NCBI GenBank assembly: GCA_028023455.1
Contig: JAQFVV010006473.1
Coordinates: forward strand, 1,166,702-1,230,701
DNA length: 64,000 nt
Direction of reading: 5' to 3'
DNA from: Epiperipatus broadwayi
Taxonomy: Eukaryota; Onychophora; Udeonychophora; Euonychophora; Peripatidae
Position 1 is the first letter of the stretch. Every line of letters starts with the position of its first letter. Made by a program: the position numbers and the translations under genes. Below are positions 24,310 through 36,302 of this stretch, in pieces. A model generated the notes under the pieces. It had not been told where the DNA came from, ran no database searches, and saw nothing but the letters and a program-made list of their open reading frames with translations.

Positions 24310-24500
24310 TAAATCGCACGAATCCTAAATTTTAACATTATCAGCTGGTCTAGTCATCATATTCATTTTATTTATATTTATTAAAATTGTCTTCTTAATT
24401 TTTTTATTATGTTTTTTTTCATGAAGAATATTAACACTTTCGATATCAAACTTAAATTTATATTTACATGTCCTTTCATGATCCAAGAAATAATATTCAG
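24310..24500 (-). mobile_element. Penelope-like element, 3' fragment, minus strand
   Basis: The minus-strand frame 24555-24325 contains FLDHERTCKYKFKFDIESVN, the terminal block of a PLE GIY-YIG endonuclease (conserved His, then the 'fdw...il' strand). The same block, more decayed, ends the plus-strand element at 26325-26500. The two therefore form an inverted pair around the element body. The outer edge of both copies is 'AATGTTAAAATT' plus a few bases. Confidence 0.65.
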
Positions 24501-24535
24501 AGGTATATGAAAGCAATTGAACATAATAAATTGAA

Positions 24536-24781
24536 ATGAATAATGCTTGGGACAAATATAAAATTGTTTGTGAAATTGGATTTAAATTATTTGAACTTAA
24601 ATTATGTAATAAATTTGAGAAGAAAATTAAGTTTTTATTTAATAAGTGGTATCCACAAACTTATAATGATATGAATTTTGTCAATTTGTCAGATAAAGAA
24701 ATACATTTGATTCAGAAATATGTTTTAAATCATGGAGATAAATATGTTGGGGGCACTTGGAATATTATAATTTGGAATTAA
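24536..24781 (+). pseudogene. PLE N-terminal fragment
   Basis: An 81-residue open frame ending in a stop. It has LSDKEIHLIQKYVLNHGDKY, which corresponds to the LS...E..LL..G short block found at the N terminus of PLE proteins. The start codon overlaps the opposed copy of the 3' end (minus strand), so the true start is not known. Confidence 0.5.
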
Positions 24782-25139
24782 TTTCAGCTGTTCAAAATTC
24801 ATTTAAAGTAATTCTCATAAATTTAATGTGATTCCATATGAAAATTCATGGGAAGGTCCATTTCAAAAATTAAACAGAAGCTGAAAAATAATATGATTTG
24901 TTTGAAAGAAGATAGAGGTTGCTAAATATGTTTTATGACAAAATGTCAGTATATTAAGAAAGTTAAAGTGCAAATGGGTAAACATGGTTTCTTTTGGATT
25001 GAAGAACATAATATGGATGGTCAGAGAATAAAATTTATTAATAATATTTTAAAAAAAGCTAAGGATAAAGCCTTAAGTAATAATGTGTACTATAAGATAT
25101 ATCCTTTCTGAGTGGCATATCTTATATTTTTGCAAATAT

Positions 25140-25740
25140 AAAATTACATAAAGAAAGTAATCCTTTATGAATTATAATTGATTTTGGTGGTTCATTTATA
25201 TATCAAACTTCTAAATATATTGGTAAGCTGTTACAAGAGTTTTTAAGATTTAGGGAAAATATTAATGCTTTATCTTTTGTAGACAGAATTAAAAATATAG
25301 TGATTAAAGAGAGTGGTATTATTGCTTCATTAGATGTGACAGAAATGTATAGTTCTATTTATAGAGTGGATTCCATAAAAATAATTGAATATGCATTAAA
25401 AAGTATAGGTGTTTGCAAATATAAAATACAATTTATTATTGATTTTTTAAAATTTTTTGGTGATAACATTGTTGTTTCTTTTGAAAGTGGATATTATAAA
25501 ATGTCTAAAGATTGGCCTATGGGTCTGCCTGTTGTTCCACAAATTTGCAATTTTGTTTTGTCTTCATATGAGAGTAGTATTTTAAATATGTGTACTTTTA
25601 AAAATATTACAATTTACAAAAGGTAAATGGATGATGCTATTGTTTGTAAAAATACAAACACTATAAATTGGCTTATAAAGGAATTAAATAATTTGAATAG
25701 TTTGACAAAAGTATTAGGTATTTAGATTTAATTATTATAA
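25140..25740 (+). pseudogene. PLE reverse transcriptase
   Basis: KLHKESNPL, then after a stop a SFIYQTSKYIGKLLQEF stretch, matches the PLE 'KIHKxxxPLRPI...' region. The first catalytic block is SLDVTEMYSSI (25300-25626 frame), with its Asp kept. WPMGLPVVPQICNFVLSSYE corresponds to 'MGSPLSPxxANLFM..LE'. The catalytic YVDD box appears after a stop as MDD near 25630. The stop at 25624-25626 and others upstream make it inactive. Confidence 0.8.
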
Positions 25741-25859
25741 AAGACAATAGTTTGTTAAGTTATAAATTAATAATCAAACTATTGCAAAAAAGGAATATAT
25801 AAATTGTAAATTAAAAGTACCAATTACACATAAGATGGAAAATTTTATATATATTTTTT

Positions 25860-26510
25860 ATTTTGTAATAAAAAATTATATTGTTACTAATGCCATAAAT
25901 TTAAAAATGTTGAATTATTTGCCATGAAATTGCTTGAACTTGTTATAAGAGTGAACAGATTAACAATAATTTATGTCAATTTAAAAAGAGTTATAATGAT
26001 TTAAAGGAGTTGTAGACTGATAATAAAAATGGATATCTATTCCATATTTTTCAAATGCTCAAGTGACAATTTTTAAAGATGTATATAAGGATGTGTTAAA
26101 TGTTTCATCTTGTGTTACAAATAATTTTAATAAGTTAGTGAATAATTTTAAAATGTCATATGTGTCAAGCAAAAAGTAATGTAGTATATCAATTTTTTTG
26201 TGGATGTATATTATCATATATAAGTAAATTAAAGTGCAGTATTAAAAAAATATTAAAAAAGCCTGAATTGTTATACAAGCATGTGAAAAGTAAAATGATA
26301 GTGAATTAATGACTGCTTCAGTTTTCTTGGATCATGAAAGGACATGTAAATATAAATTTTAGTTTGCTATTGAAAGTGCTGAGATTTTTTAAATGAGAGA
26401 AACCATAATAAAAGAAAAATGAAGGTGGCAATTTTAATAAATAGAAATAAAATGAATATAATTAATAGACAAGCTGCTAATGTTAAAATTCCAGATTAAT
26501 ATGATTTGAG
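25860..26510 (+). pseudogene. PLE C-terminal GIY-YIG region, decayed
   Basis: Frames with stops include a short NNFKMSY... stretch and then SVFLDHERTCKYKF, the His-containing terminal block. The GIY-YIG motif itself is not legible in this copy. Confidence 0.5.
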
Positions 26511-26699
26511 TTGATGATGTTTGCTTTTATTATGTTTTTTAAATTTAACAGTAGTTAAGAAGGGTTAAGGAATTAACTAGAAGTACTTCTGTGGATTGAA
26601 AGGCTGTATGTAATAGTTATTATTTTCACTAAGATATCTACACTACTGAAAAAAAAACACTTCTTCATAATGGATTTGATTACAACATTATTAATAGAG

Positions 26700-27065
26700 C
26701 CTTTTTCTATAATATGAAAAAAGATTTTGATACTTCAAAAATTAAGACTGTTCTGCCACATATAAACGAAGTAGTAATTCATAAAATTGGTAATGTTTTA
26801 ATGAAAAATAATATCCACAAAGTTTATATTACATTTAAAAATATTAATGAAGTATTTCTACATTCTAAAGATAGAATTAATTTTGAATGTGATGATATAT
26901 ATGAAATTTCATTTGGTATTTGTTTACATTCATATATTTGACAGAATAATTGTACAATAAATACAAGAAAGGAAGAACACATTTTAGCTAATCAATCATT
27001 TATTCACACATTAAATTAATTAACCATGACATCAATTTTAATAAAATACATATTCTGTCAAAAAT
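26700..27065 (+). mobile_element. Penelope-like element fragment with GIY-YIG part
   Basis: The frame 26714-26941 has the linker that precedes PLE endonucleases: LPHINEVVIHKIGNVLMKNN, then LHSKDRIN (conserved Lys-Asp), then the degenerate strand YEISFGICLHSYI for 'YxIxCxCxxxYIG'. After the stop the frame continues with the Arg/Glu-His block NTRKEEH. The RT part is absent, so this is a separate 5'-truncated copy. Confidence 0.65.
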
Positions 27066-27478
27066 TAAATAATATGACCAGAGACTGCTAAGGGAAGCTA
27101 TGGAGATTTTTAAAAGGCCCAAAAAGCATAAATAAATGAGTAAATTTAAGAAAATTAACAATATTTTGAAAAAGCTATTGGAGAATAAAATATATTTTTA
27201 AAATATCTCAACCAACAGAATTTGAATATGAGGAGAAAATAACAAAGATAAAAAATAATGATTTTAAATCTCACCACATACATTCTTATGATTTGAGAAA
27301 AAAGAATCTCTGAGGAAAATACTTGTTATTGTACTAAAACATCAACTATTTAGATATTACATTTTTACTACATGGAAGTCCCACGGGGATATATATATAT
27401 ATATATTTATTTATTTATTTGTCTACTGGTTTGATAATAAGAGGCTTGTTTTTAAATAGAAATGTTTTTTTTTTATTC

Positions 27479-27481
<3 letters not shown>

Positions 27482-27576
<95 letters not shown>

Positions 27577-27610
27577 TATATTTTATTAATTATTATTATT
27601 ATTTTTATTC

Positions 27611-27705
<95 letters not shown>
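27482..27705. repeat. (TTA)n microsatellite in two blocks
   Basis: Blocks at about 27482-27575 and 27615-27705 are separated by a short interruption. Poly-Tyr and poly-Asn frames on either strand are artefacts of the repeat. Confidence 0.95.
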
Positions 27706-28219
27706 TATATTTTCGGAAATATTATTATAGTGAAATAAATTGAAAATTATAAATTTATTTAAAATATATCTAGCATCAAGAAACATTTCACATAATGAAT
27801 TTAAATTTATTTTAAAAAACAATTTTTTATATAAGTTATATTAATTTCCTGTGGTTTTTAAATACATTTTTTTAAATATTAGAATTGTAAAATTATTGTT
27901 GGTGAACTGACTAGCTGTGCATATTATGAATTCAGAATGTTTTGAAATTATTATTGTACTTTATTTATTTATTTTAAAAAATTAATTTATGCATAACTTT
28001 TGAAAATATAAAAAGTAAACAAAATAAATAAACAAATTTTATGTTTTTTTTTTTTTGTCATGAACGTTCTAAGACTACATTGCTAATTTGTAATCGGTCT
28101 TCAACTTACCATATATAAATAAATTTATTTAAAAATCCTTATATATTATGTAATGAAAAAGATATCCATATATTTTTATTTCTTTATATAATAAAAACTA
28201 TCTACAAATACATAAATTC
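27706..28219. other. AT-rich DNA, no gene seen
   Basis: No recognisable feature. Confidence 0.6.
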
Positions 28220-29270
28220 CGGTTGATTATGATGTATAAAATTGAGGCTTTTGAAATATAATATAGGATTTCACTAATAATAAATTAACAGCCATATTTA
28301 TTAAATATGCTTCTTTGAATTTTCTTTTCTTCAAATCATTTTCCACATGTAAAATAAAAACACTATCAAAGCAAAATGTTTTATTATAAATAACTGGATG
28401 TTCAAAAAATACAGATTTAGATCCATCCACAGAATATTGTAATTTATTATACAATAGTTCATGTTCCTGAATTATCCTTTTCAATATATTTTTCAACTCA
28501 CTTGTGTAACTGCACTAATATCAGCCCAGGATATTATATATAATACTTAGATTTTTTGATTTATGTTATTAACAACGTTTTTTCATTAATAATTAATCTA
28601 CCAATATTTGATCCAACATTATATACTACATTAAAATGATAAGAAATCAATGATATAATCATACTACACTCTATTATTTATATATGACAAAAAAATCCAT
28701 GTTTTTCTTCAGTATTTATTTTCCTCCAATTATGACTAAATTTATATAATATTTGCAAAATATCTTTCCTATTATATTTTATATTGAATAATTCATTAAC
28801 ATATATTTTAATATTGGATAATTTATCACTTTGAAATATATACATTATTTCTAATTCCAATCTTTTAAAACTTTTCTCAGAAAAATGTAATTCAATATAA
28901 ATAATACATACAACATGTACACTAAGATTAGTTTGTTTAATACTTCAAATAAAAATGTTTTAAATTCAATCATTCATAAAAGGAACATTTGATGTGAATT
29001 GTAAAATCCTCTAATTGATAAAGATTTTATGAACATTTATAATTGATTGTATTATATTTTTTTCCAAAAACTTGCCATTAAAAATAACTGGACGTTTTAT
29101 AAATTTTATGGAGAGAATACGAAGGATCTTTTATAAATTTTTCATAAAATCTTCATCAATTAGAGAATTTGTACATCCCAAGTCACATATTCCTCTTAAG
29201 CATTTATTGTCTGAATTTACAACATTCTTATTTAGAAAAAAATGAGTTATGTAAATTTCACAGTTAATTT
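28220..29270 (-). mobile_element. Penelope-like 3' fragment(s), minus strand
   Basis: The frame 28496-28227 reads like the PLE C terminus: KRIIQEHELL (Arg...Glu-His of GIY-YIG), then FEHPVIYNKTFCFDSVFIL and ENDLKKRKFKEAYLI, the usual end 'H...f...iL..e.d..kR...Ea'. The frame 28860-28678 belongs to an upstream part of the same protein. At about 28980-29050 and again at 29120-29190 a related stretch (CDLGCTNSLIDEDF-like) is repeated. Decayed and without RT. A homologous copy on the plus strand occupies 29280-29850. Confidence 0.6.
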
Positions 29271-29279
29271 ATCCAATAT

Positions 29280-29850
29280 TGAAATATAGGCTAATGAATT
29301 ATTGCTTGTAAGATATAATAGGAATAATACTTTACATGCATTATTTAAATTTACCCATAACTAATGAAAGATAAATGTTGACAAGAAAACACTAACTTTA
29401 TTGCCATATATAAATAATAGAATGAGTAGTGTAATCACATCATTGGTTACTTCTCATTTTAATACTGAACCAAATATGGGTTGATTAATCATTGATGAAA
29501 AGGATGCTATTGATAAAATCAACAAAGGTAATATTATATATAAAGTGGTATACTAATGTAGATCCAGTTATATTAGTGAGTTGGAATGTGCATTGCAAAA
29601 TAGAATTCATGAATATGAACTTTTGTGGAAAATTATGACATTTGGTAGATAGATTTAAATCTATATTTGCAAAACATAGTTATTTGTAATGTAAATTTTT
29701 TCTTTGATAGTATTTTTATTTTACATAGAGAAAATGATTTAAAAAAATAATCAAAGAAGCACATTTTATAAATATGACAGTAATAAATAAATAATATAAT
29801 TGCATTAATATGCATAAATTATAAAAAGTTGGTTATTCAGTGTGAGAACA
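29280..29850 (+). mobile_element. Penelope-like 3' fragment, plus strand
   Basis: Nucleotide similarity to the revcomp of 28227-28860 is plain by eye, for example TTGATAGTATTTTTATTTTA and GAAAATGATTT followed by CAAAGAAGCA. Translation gives ECALQNRIHEYELL, the Arg/Glu block of GIY-YIG. The two copies point away from each other. The minus-strand frame 29633-29815 is a shadow. Confidence 0.6.
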
Positions 29851-29988
29851 TTAATGTTGCATGACTTTAATATTAAGCCTTTATAAAAAAAAAAAAATGA
29901 AATGCTTCTCTATCTATAGCTATTATTTATTTTTATATATTGACATTTTGATTACTGCAGAGTTTATTCTAAACTTTTTTGTTTATTA

Positions 29989-30098
29989 TATTTATTTTAT
30001 CTGATTATATATATATATATATATATATATAATCAGATAAAATAAATATATATATATATCCCGTATATATATATATATATATATATATACACGGGATG
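29989..30098. repeat. Two adjacent AT-cored hairpins
   Basis: First stem: TATTTTATCTGATTAT against ATAATCAGATAAAATA around an (AT)n loop. Second stem: ATCCCGTA against TACACGGGAT around an (AT)n loop. Both are able to extrude as cruciforms. Confidence 0.8.
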
Positions 30099-30159
30099 GG
30101 GGTTCAAAAGTGAAATATAAAGAAATTTTTACAAATTTGCATATAAGTAATATAACATT

Positions 30160-32988
30160 TTATAAAAGCATGAAATCAAAATCTCTGAGAACATTGAGAT
30201 CAGCCAGCCAACTCAGAAAATCAACTAAAATATAATTATAAATTCAACCAGCATTATAAAGTAAATCATTAATGATGGGAATAAACAAATCAGTACAATA
30301 TATCAGAATAAAATCAACAGACCATCTTGTGGCTGGATTTAAACAATAAGCAATATAAATCAACAGTCAACCTTGTGACTGGATCGGAAAATGGGTCTTC
30401 TTTAGACCAGGCTAACTATTGAGCCTTTGCCAGCTTGGGCAATTATTTAAACATAACTTGGATGCACCAGCTTAGTGCCCATCTATGAAAATCCACAATA
30501 ATCAGAAATCAAATCAATAATTCTGGGACATTTAAAACATGCTGATCATCATCAATGCTCTGGCCACTTGTATTGGTCAACTATAAATGTAAATTTTTAA
30601 TAAGACTAAAGTAAAATTAAAGATAGTGCATGGGCTTTAAAGAGTATCCTCTTTTGTGCCAACCAGGATGATGATTGATCATCTCTGGATGCCCCAATGC
30701 ACTAAATACACTAAATACACACCCCCATTTATCCATGTCTGAATCTAGCCCAGGAACACAAGCTCTATTACTGTATGTGACCAAGAGATGATGAAAACAA
30801 TTTTAACAATTAAATATAAGTTTATTAATAACAAAAAAATGATTAAGGTCTTATAAAGGTTCTGATTTTGAAAAGTATACAATAATAAAAGTCATTACAC
30901 TGCAATTTACAATATTGCCACAAAATTCAAGTTATCACATTAATTGCATTATTTATTAATGGTTATCTATAAACACAATTATATATCCATACACAGACAT
31001 GCATTTTATAATACATGATGAAGACATTTCAATTAAACATAAAATAATTATTACATTTGTGATTTATATAATTACTATTCAAAATTCAAATTGTTACAAT
31101 GATTTACATATATGTGTGCACAGACGCATGATTTATAATATATAATGAATATTCAATAAATGAATTGACATTTAATAAAAAAATATTAAAATTGTACATA
31201 TATGAGTGTGCGTGTATATACGCACACTGACTTTTACCTATTTAAACTTGTTACAATAATATTATAATTTTCTAATACATAAATTTCTTACCTATACATG
31301 TGTATAAACAAAATATAGATACAATTTCAAATTAGTTTCAGTTTGTAAGTTCTTTTTTTTTTTCTTACAAAAAATATAGTCAATTTTTGACAGGTATTTT
31401 TTGATTAATTACCAACGGTTTTAAGTTAAATTATTGAATCATCAATTCTTTACTTTTTAATTCTGTAGATCCACACAAAGTTATTTGCTTGCTTGCCTCA
31501 TGTTTCTTTTTTCCTTTTAATAAATGAAAGTTAGTATCATTTTATAGAATCAAAAAAAAAAAAGAATTTCAAAATGTCTTTCTGTTTGATTAGTTAATGC
31601 TGATGAAATAGGAAAGATGAGAGAGGAAAAGTAAATACGTGAAATGCAGCTCTTCATGCCATAATAAGTAGAGAGTCAAGCATGGACTAAGTACAACAAT
31701 GGCCCATGATGTTGTGAGAAAATACCTCATTTTTAAGCACTGCCCCTTCTAACTACCTAGACAGATCATCCACAAGAAATAGTATCCAGAAAAAAATATC
31801 AGGCACTGAGCCAGCCCTGCTCATCTCTTGTGAGTCTTAGGGGCTTTAGAAGAGGTCTATTCATGAGACCAAGGCCTATTCATGAGGCCTACTTATACAC
31901 TGCTGGACTACCCTGGGAGCTTAATATCTAGGTCCTGACAGTGCTGAGCATATACTTTGGAGCGCCATAACACATTGCATCCACACAGCCCTACTCAACT
32001 ATGCATCTACTATAAACATAAAAAGTACAAATTCATGCATCACTTTCAAAATGTAATTTTACTAAAGAAATTATTTAAAATTTTGTTATTATATATAACT
32101 CTACTCACCACAGCTGTATATGTGTTTATCTGTGTTTCTCTGCTTTTAGATAGTCAGCATCTATAAAATTATTTATTTAGCAAGCTGGTTTTTTTGGTCC
32201 ATTAGAAAAATATAATCCATGTTTGTTGTCATCATCATGTAAAAGTATGCATTCCAGGCAAGCAGCTGTTTTGATTTAATAAATTTTAAACAAGCAACTA
32301 TCCTCTCTGTTTAAGGCTATGAATTACAGCAAAAAGAAGTGGGTCATTTTCTCCAAGTGAATTCAAACTCCTGAGAAGGAAATATTAGTAGCTTCTAAAT
32401 CTAAGATCCTGCCTTCAGCTATATCAATTCATGGTAGCTATTCTGCCAATTCTCTGCTATAGCCAACAGCATGCTGCTCTCTTCAAAATCATTATCCAAA
32501 ACTATGCAGAGGCCCAGTTGGCCACTGCTTAACATACTACAACCAGACTCCTCTGGTCAACTCTTACAAACTACAAGCAAAAACTTTTCTTTTCAAAATC
32601 ACTATCCAGACTGACAGATATTTTTTTATCAGCCCTTTTTATAAAATCATCTGAGGTGTTATAACAACACCTTGATTAAAAACAGAATTTTATTTTTATC
32701 TCTCTAATCCCTTGGAATCTATATACATGTGTTTACTTAGGAGATTTCTAATAGATAAAAATTTTGTTTAATTAATTAAAAAAATTCCAAAAATAAGTAT
32801 GGTGTTTTTACATTTCAAAATCAGAATAATAATAATACAATATTTATATTTATTTAGACCTTTTAAAAATTTAATTTATAAAATAATATTTTAAATCAGA
32901 GTTATTGTTTATTTATTTCCATTTCAGTAAATGTAGAAAATATCTACTATAATTTTTGTCTGTATTTATTTCTAATTTTCCTTTATTT

Positions 32989-33063
<75 letters not shown>

Positions 33064-33110
33064 TACACTATATTAATGTATGCTATGTAAGCCAACTGGT
33101 TACAATATAT
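30160..33110 (+). repeat. Left arm of a ~5.7-kb imperfect palindrome
   Basis: Successive blocks match the reverse complement of 33232-35845 in mirrored order. Examples: 30360-30600 with 35440-35700; 30740-30830 with 35180-35330; 30980-31000 with 35060-35095; 31410-31460 with 34315-34350; 32640-32720 with 33580-33690; 32820-33000 with 33290-33450; 33059-33108 with 33232-33283. No coding sequence is seen. The stretch 31620-32640 is GC-richer. The 69-residue frame at 31957-32166 lies within the arm and has no support as a gene. Confidence 0.75.
32993..33058. repeat. (AT)n microsatellite near palindrome centre
   Basis: About 66 bases of alternating AT. Confidence 0.95.
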
Positions 33111-33141
33111 ATAAACAAAAAAGACTTATAAATCCAATAAA

Positions 33142-33148
<7 letters not shown>

Positions 33149-33230
<82 letters not shown>
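33149..33230. repeat. (AT)n microsatellite near palindrome centre
   Basis: About 80 bases of alternating AT, in the spacer between the two arms. Confidence 0.95.
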
Positions 33231-33231
<1 letters not shown>

Positions 33232-33235
<4 letters not shown>

Positions 33236-35092
33236 CAGTTGTTATATGGCATATAATAATGTAGGGTGTGTACACAAATATATATAAAGTTGAAAACAAA
33301 TGAAGAAAAACAGACAAAAAATTTGTAGATTTTTTTCTACATTTCCTGGAATAAAATAATCCTAGTAAAATGTTAAATAATTTTGGATTGAAAACAGGGT
33401 TTTATTATAAATTAAGCAAATAAAAAGGTCTAATTAATATTGTATTCTGATTTTGTAATTAAAAAATAAGCATGTATTATGATAATAGATCTGATTATTG
33501 TAAAAATTTCTATTATCTGTTTTTAAAAATCTTTGATAAAATTTTCAAAATGTGGCTTTTCATTAAAAGTGCTTTGGAAAGGATTAAAATTGTTTTTAAT
33601 CAAGAGAGATAAGAAAAACAGTTTGTAATTGAAAACAATTTTGATGTGTTTTTGTCATCCCTCAGCTGACTTCTATAAAAAGTTAATAAAAAGGTTAGAA
33701 TAGTTTGGCTAGTGAAAAATTTGTAAAGTAATTAGCTGCAATTAATTGGTAGCTGTAGCAAAAATAGCTAGTTAGCAGAGTTGCTATTTGGAGAGTAGGA
33801 GGGCAAGTCCAGAATCTGCTCTAACATTTGTGGAGTTTGAATTTACTTTGAGTAAAGTAAGTCAACTTTCAGTGTCATAGCCCCAAATGTGCTGAAGAAC
33901 AGATAGTTTGCTTGCATAAAGTCTGTGGAGCCCAATGGATCCCAACAATTGTATGATTATATTTTTCCTGATGATGACTATAAACAAATATCACTAAAGA
34001 CTAGCTCCCCAAGAGAATTACTTAGCTTGCTGAAGGATTAGTTATATGTATGCTAATGTATCTATACCCAAGGAACCACAGATAAATGCATTGGACTGTA
34101 TCTATATAAAGTGAGTTATTTTAAAATAATTAATATAAAAGACATTTAAAAAATATTTTCAGATTAATTTAAATACATTGTAATCAAAAGCAACCTGTCA
34201 TAGTGATACATATATAAAGAGAATAATTTTAAATTGTTTAAAATATATATATTTAAAAAAAAAATAAAGCAAGTAAATAATTAAACCAGTATAATTTTGC
34301 TTAAATTAAAAATCTAAAAGTAAAGAATTAATAAATTGACCACCTGTTTTTTTAAAAAAATAGAAATTAAAAAACCAAATCTTTTTAGAGTAATCTAACA
34401 AGACTGATTTTATTTTTTTTTTTAAAAAAAAAATTCTTTGTTATTAAAATAGTGAAATTTATGTACTTTCATCAAAGAAGGAAGAAAACGAAAATACTTT
34501 GACTGTCTATAAAAAAGAAATTAATAATTTTAATCCAAATTATTTTTATATACACATGTATATGTGAATTTTATGTATAGTTTCAAATGGAATTAATTAT
34601 GAAAGATATTTTTAATAATTTGATTATTTTGATAAATTCAAATATGATAAAATGAATTTCATTTATATGTTAGTCAGTTATGTAAATATGTTTTATGTAA
34701 ACCCATTGTCATAATTTATATTATTTACAAGTAATAACTAAAAGTGTTTTTATAACAAGTCAAATATGTTTAGAAATATATCCATCAAATGGACTGCACA
34801 TATGTGTGCATATATATCAACGGATGTTATATAGGCACTTATAGGTAAATTTTAATCATTTATAGTATTTTTATACTATTTAAAATTTTAATTATTACTT
34901 TTATTATTTTATAACAATTCAGATGTCTAAAAATATAATGCTACATGTCTGTGTGCATATATCAATGTGTGGCAGTCATACATGTATAAGTAGATTTTAA
35001 TCATTTATAATATTTCTATATAACTTAAACTTTTTATAATTATGTTATGATTATTAAAATATGTCCAGAAAATATACATCATATCTGTGTGT

Positions 35093-35168
<76 letters not shown>

Positions 35169-35843
35169 AATTAATATTATTTTTATTGTTGTTAATAAAC
35201 TTGTATTCAATTGTTAAAATCATTCCAGTGACTTGATTCTCAAGTCTTTAGAATATTGTATTTATTGCATCACCATCTTCATCACAGTAATAGTGATAGA
35301 GCTTATGTTCTCTGAGCTAGATTTGAGCATAATGGTCTGATTATAAGAATGGAAATGTATATTAGAGCAGGGGAATTCTAATATGATATTGTTCTGGTTT
35401 AGCATGAGGATTCTATTTTGTAAAGCCCATGCATTAATTCTCTATTAGACATTAAGTTCATAGTTGTCCAGTACATTAATGGCACTAAATGGCTAGAGCA
35501 TTGATGGTGATCTGCATGTTTTAATATACCAGTATAATTATTTTTGTTCTTAGGTATTCTGATGGATTAGCACTTAAGTTGGTGCATCCAAATTAATGTT
35601 TTAATAAATTCTCCAAGTTGGCAAAAGCTTAATAGTTAGATTGGTCTATAGTAGATACAGTTCAAATCCAGTCATAAAATTGACTGTTGATTTATTTTGA
35701 TTTTTGGTGATTCATAATGATGAGTATTACTTGTTCTTACTTTTACTTATTGATAATGCTGGTGATATATGGTGAATGATATTTACAGTTGTTCTAAGGA
35801 AGTAACTGGGTTGATCTCAGAGATTTCAGGATCTCATGCTCTC

Positions 35844-35845
<2 letters not shown>
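33232..35845 (-). repeat. Right arm of the ~5.7-kb imperfect palindrome
   Basis: Mirror copy of 30160-33110, diverged by substitutions and many small indels, so the duplication is old. It includes an (AT)n tract at 35095-35164 that the left arm lacks at that length. Outer part: ATCTCAGAGATTTCAGGATC at about 35815-35834 pairs with the AATCTCTGAGAACATTGAG block near 30180. Confidence 0.75.
35095..35164. repeat. (AT)n microsatellite in right arm
   Basis: About 70 bases of alternating AT. The Tyr-Ile frame here is an artefact. Confidence 0.95.

Positions 35846-35910
<65 letters not shown>
35846..35910. repeat. Paired (AT)n tracts
   Basis: Two AT tracts separated by TTAATCAT, ending exactly at the GATTACTAG repeat edge. 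Confidence 0.9.
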
Positions 35911-35913
<3 letters not shown>

Positions 35914-36078
35914 TACTAGATGGAGCTTTACCAATAGCCCACTATCAAGCTTTATTTACATAAACACTGAGAGAGATAGAGTTCAATATCTCTTTCAAAG
36001 TGTCTCCAACTTTTAAACCATGGTTTCGAGCTAGTTGGATCAGATCAGTAAAAGGTAGAAAGACTCTAGTTTCTGGTC
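35911..36078 (+). repeat. Dispersed repeat with GATTACTAGATGG edge, copy 2
   Basis: Same start and similar continuation as 22768-23000. It ends against the 3' end of the minus-strand PLE. Confidence 0.55.
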
Positions 36079-36233
36079 TTCCAAAAAAATTAACTTTATT
36101 TAAATATTCCAAACACATTCAACTGCTAGTAATAGCACATCAAATATGTTAGTATATGCATAATGTTTTAAGAGGTAATAGTCTTCCCTCTTCTTTGGTT
36201 ATTGCTGGCCTGACCAGTGATAGTAATAGCATG

Positions 36234-36302
36234 GGATTCGAACCTGGCTCTTTAGATTTTTGAGATTTGAATTTTAAGATAATGCTTTAACCAACTGAGC
36301 CA
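36234..36302 (-). promoter_or_regulatory. tRNA-like segment with pol III A and B boxes (copy A)
   Basis: On the minus strand the A box is TGGCTCAGTTGG (36302-36291) and the B box GGTTCGAATCC (36244-36234). Both fit the RNA polymerase III internal promoter consensus. The distance is similar to that in tRNA genes. It does not fold into a full cloverleaf that I can see, so it is tRNA-derived rather than a tRNA gene. Confidence 0.7.

Larger units (their letters stand above)
24540..26510 (+). mobile_element. Penelope-like element, AT-rich family, plus strand
   Basis: PLEs carry a telomerase-related reverse transcriptase joined to a GIY-YIG endonuclease. The order here is an N-terminal frame (24536-24781), RT blocks (25140-25740) and the end of the GIY-YIG part (26310-26500). 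The coding part is extremely AT-rich, with AT-ending codons throughout, so it resembles its surroundings and suggests long residence or an AT-biased family. Several stops and frameshifts are present. Confidence 0.75.

Noticed and set aside
27462-27822. Poly-Tyr (plus) and poly-Asn (minus) frames
   Set aside because: Both are translations of (TTA)n/(TAA)n repeats.
31957-32166. 69-residue plus-strand frame in the GC-richer part of the palindrome
   Set aside because: No recognisable domain, and it is not kept open in the mirrored arm.
35005-35223. Tyr-Ile repeat frame
   Set aside because: Artefact of the (AT)n tract in the right palindrome arm.
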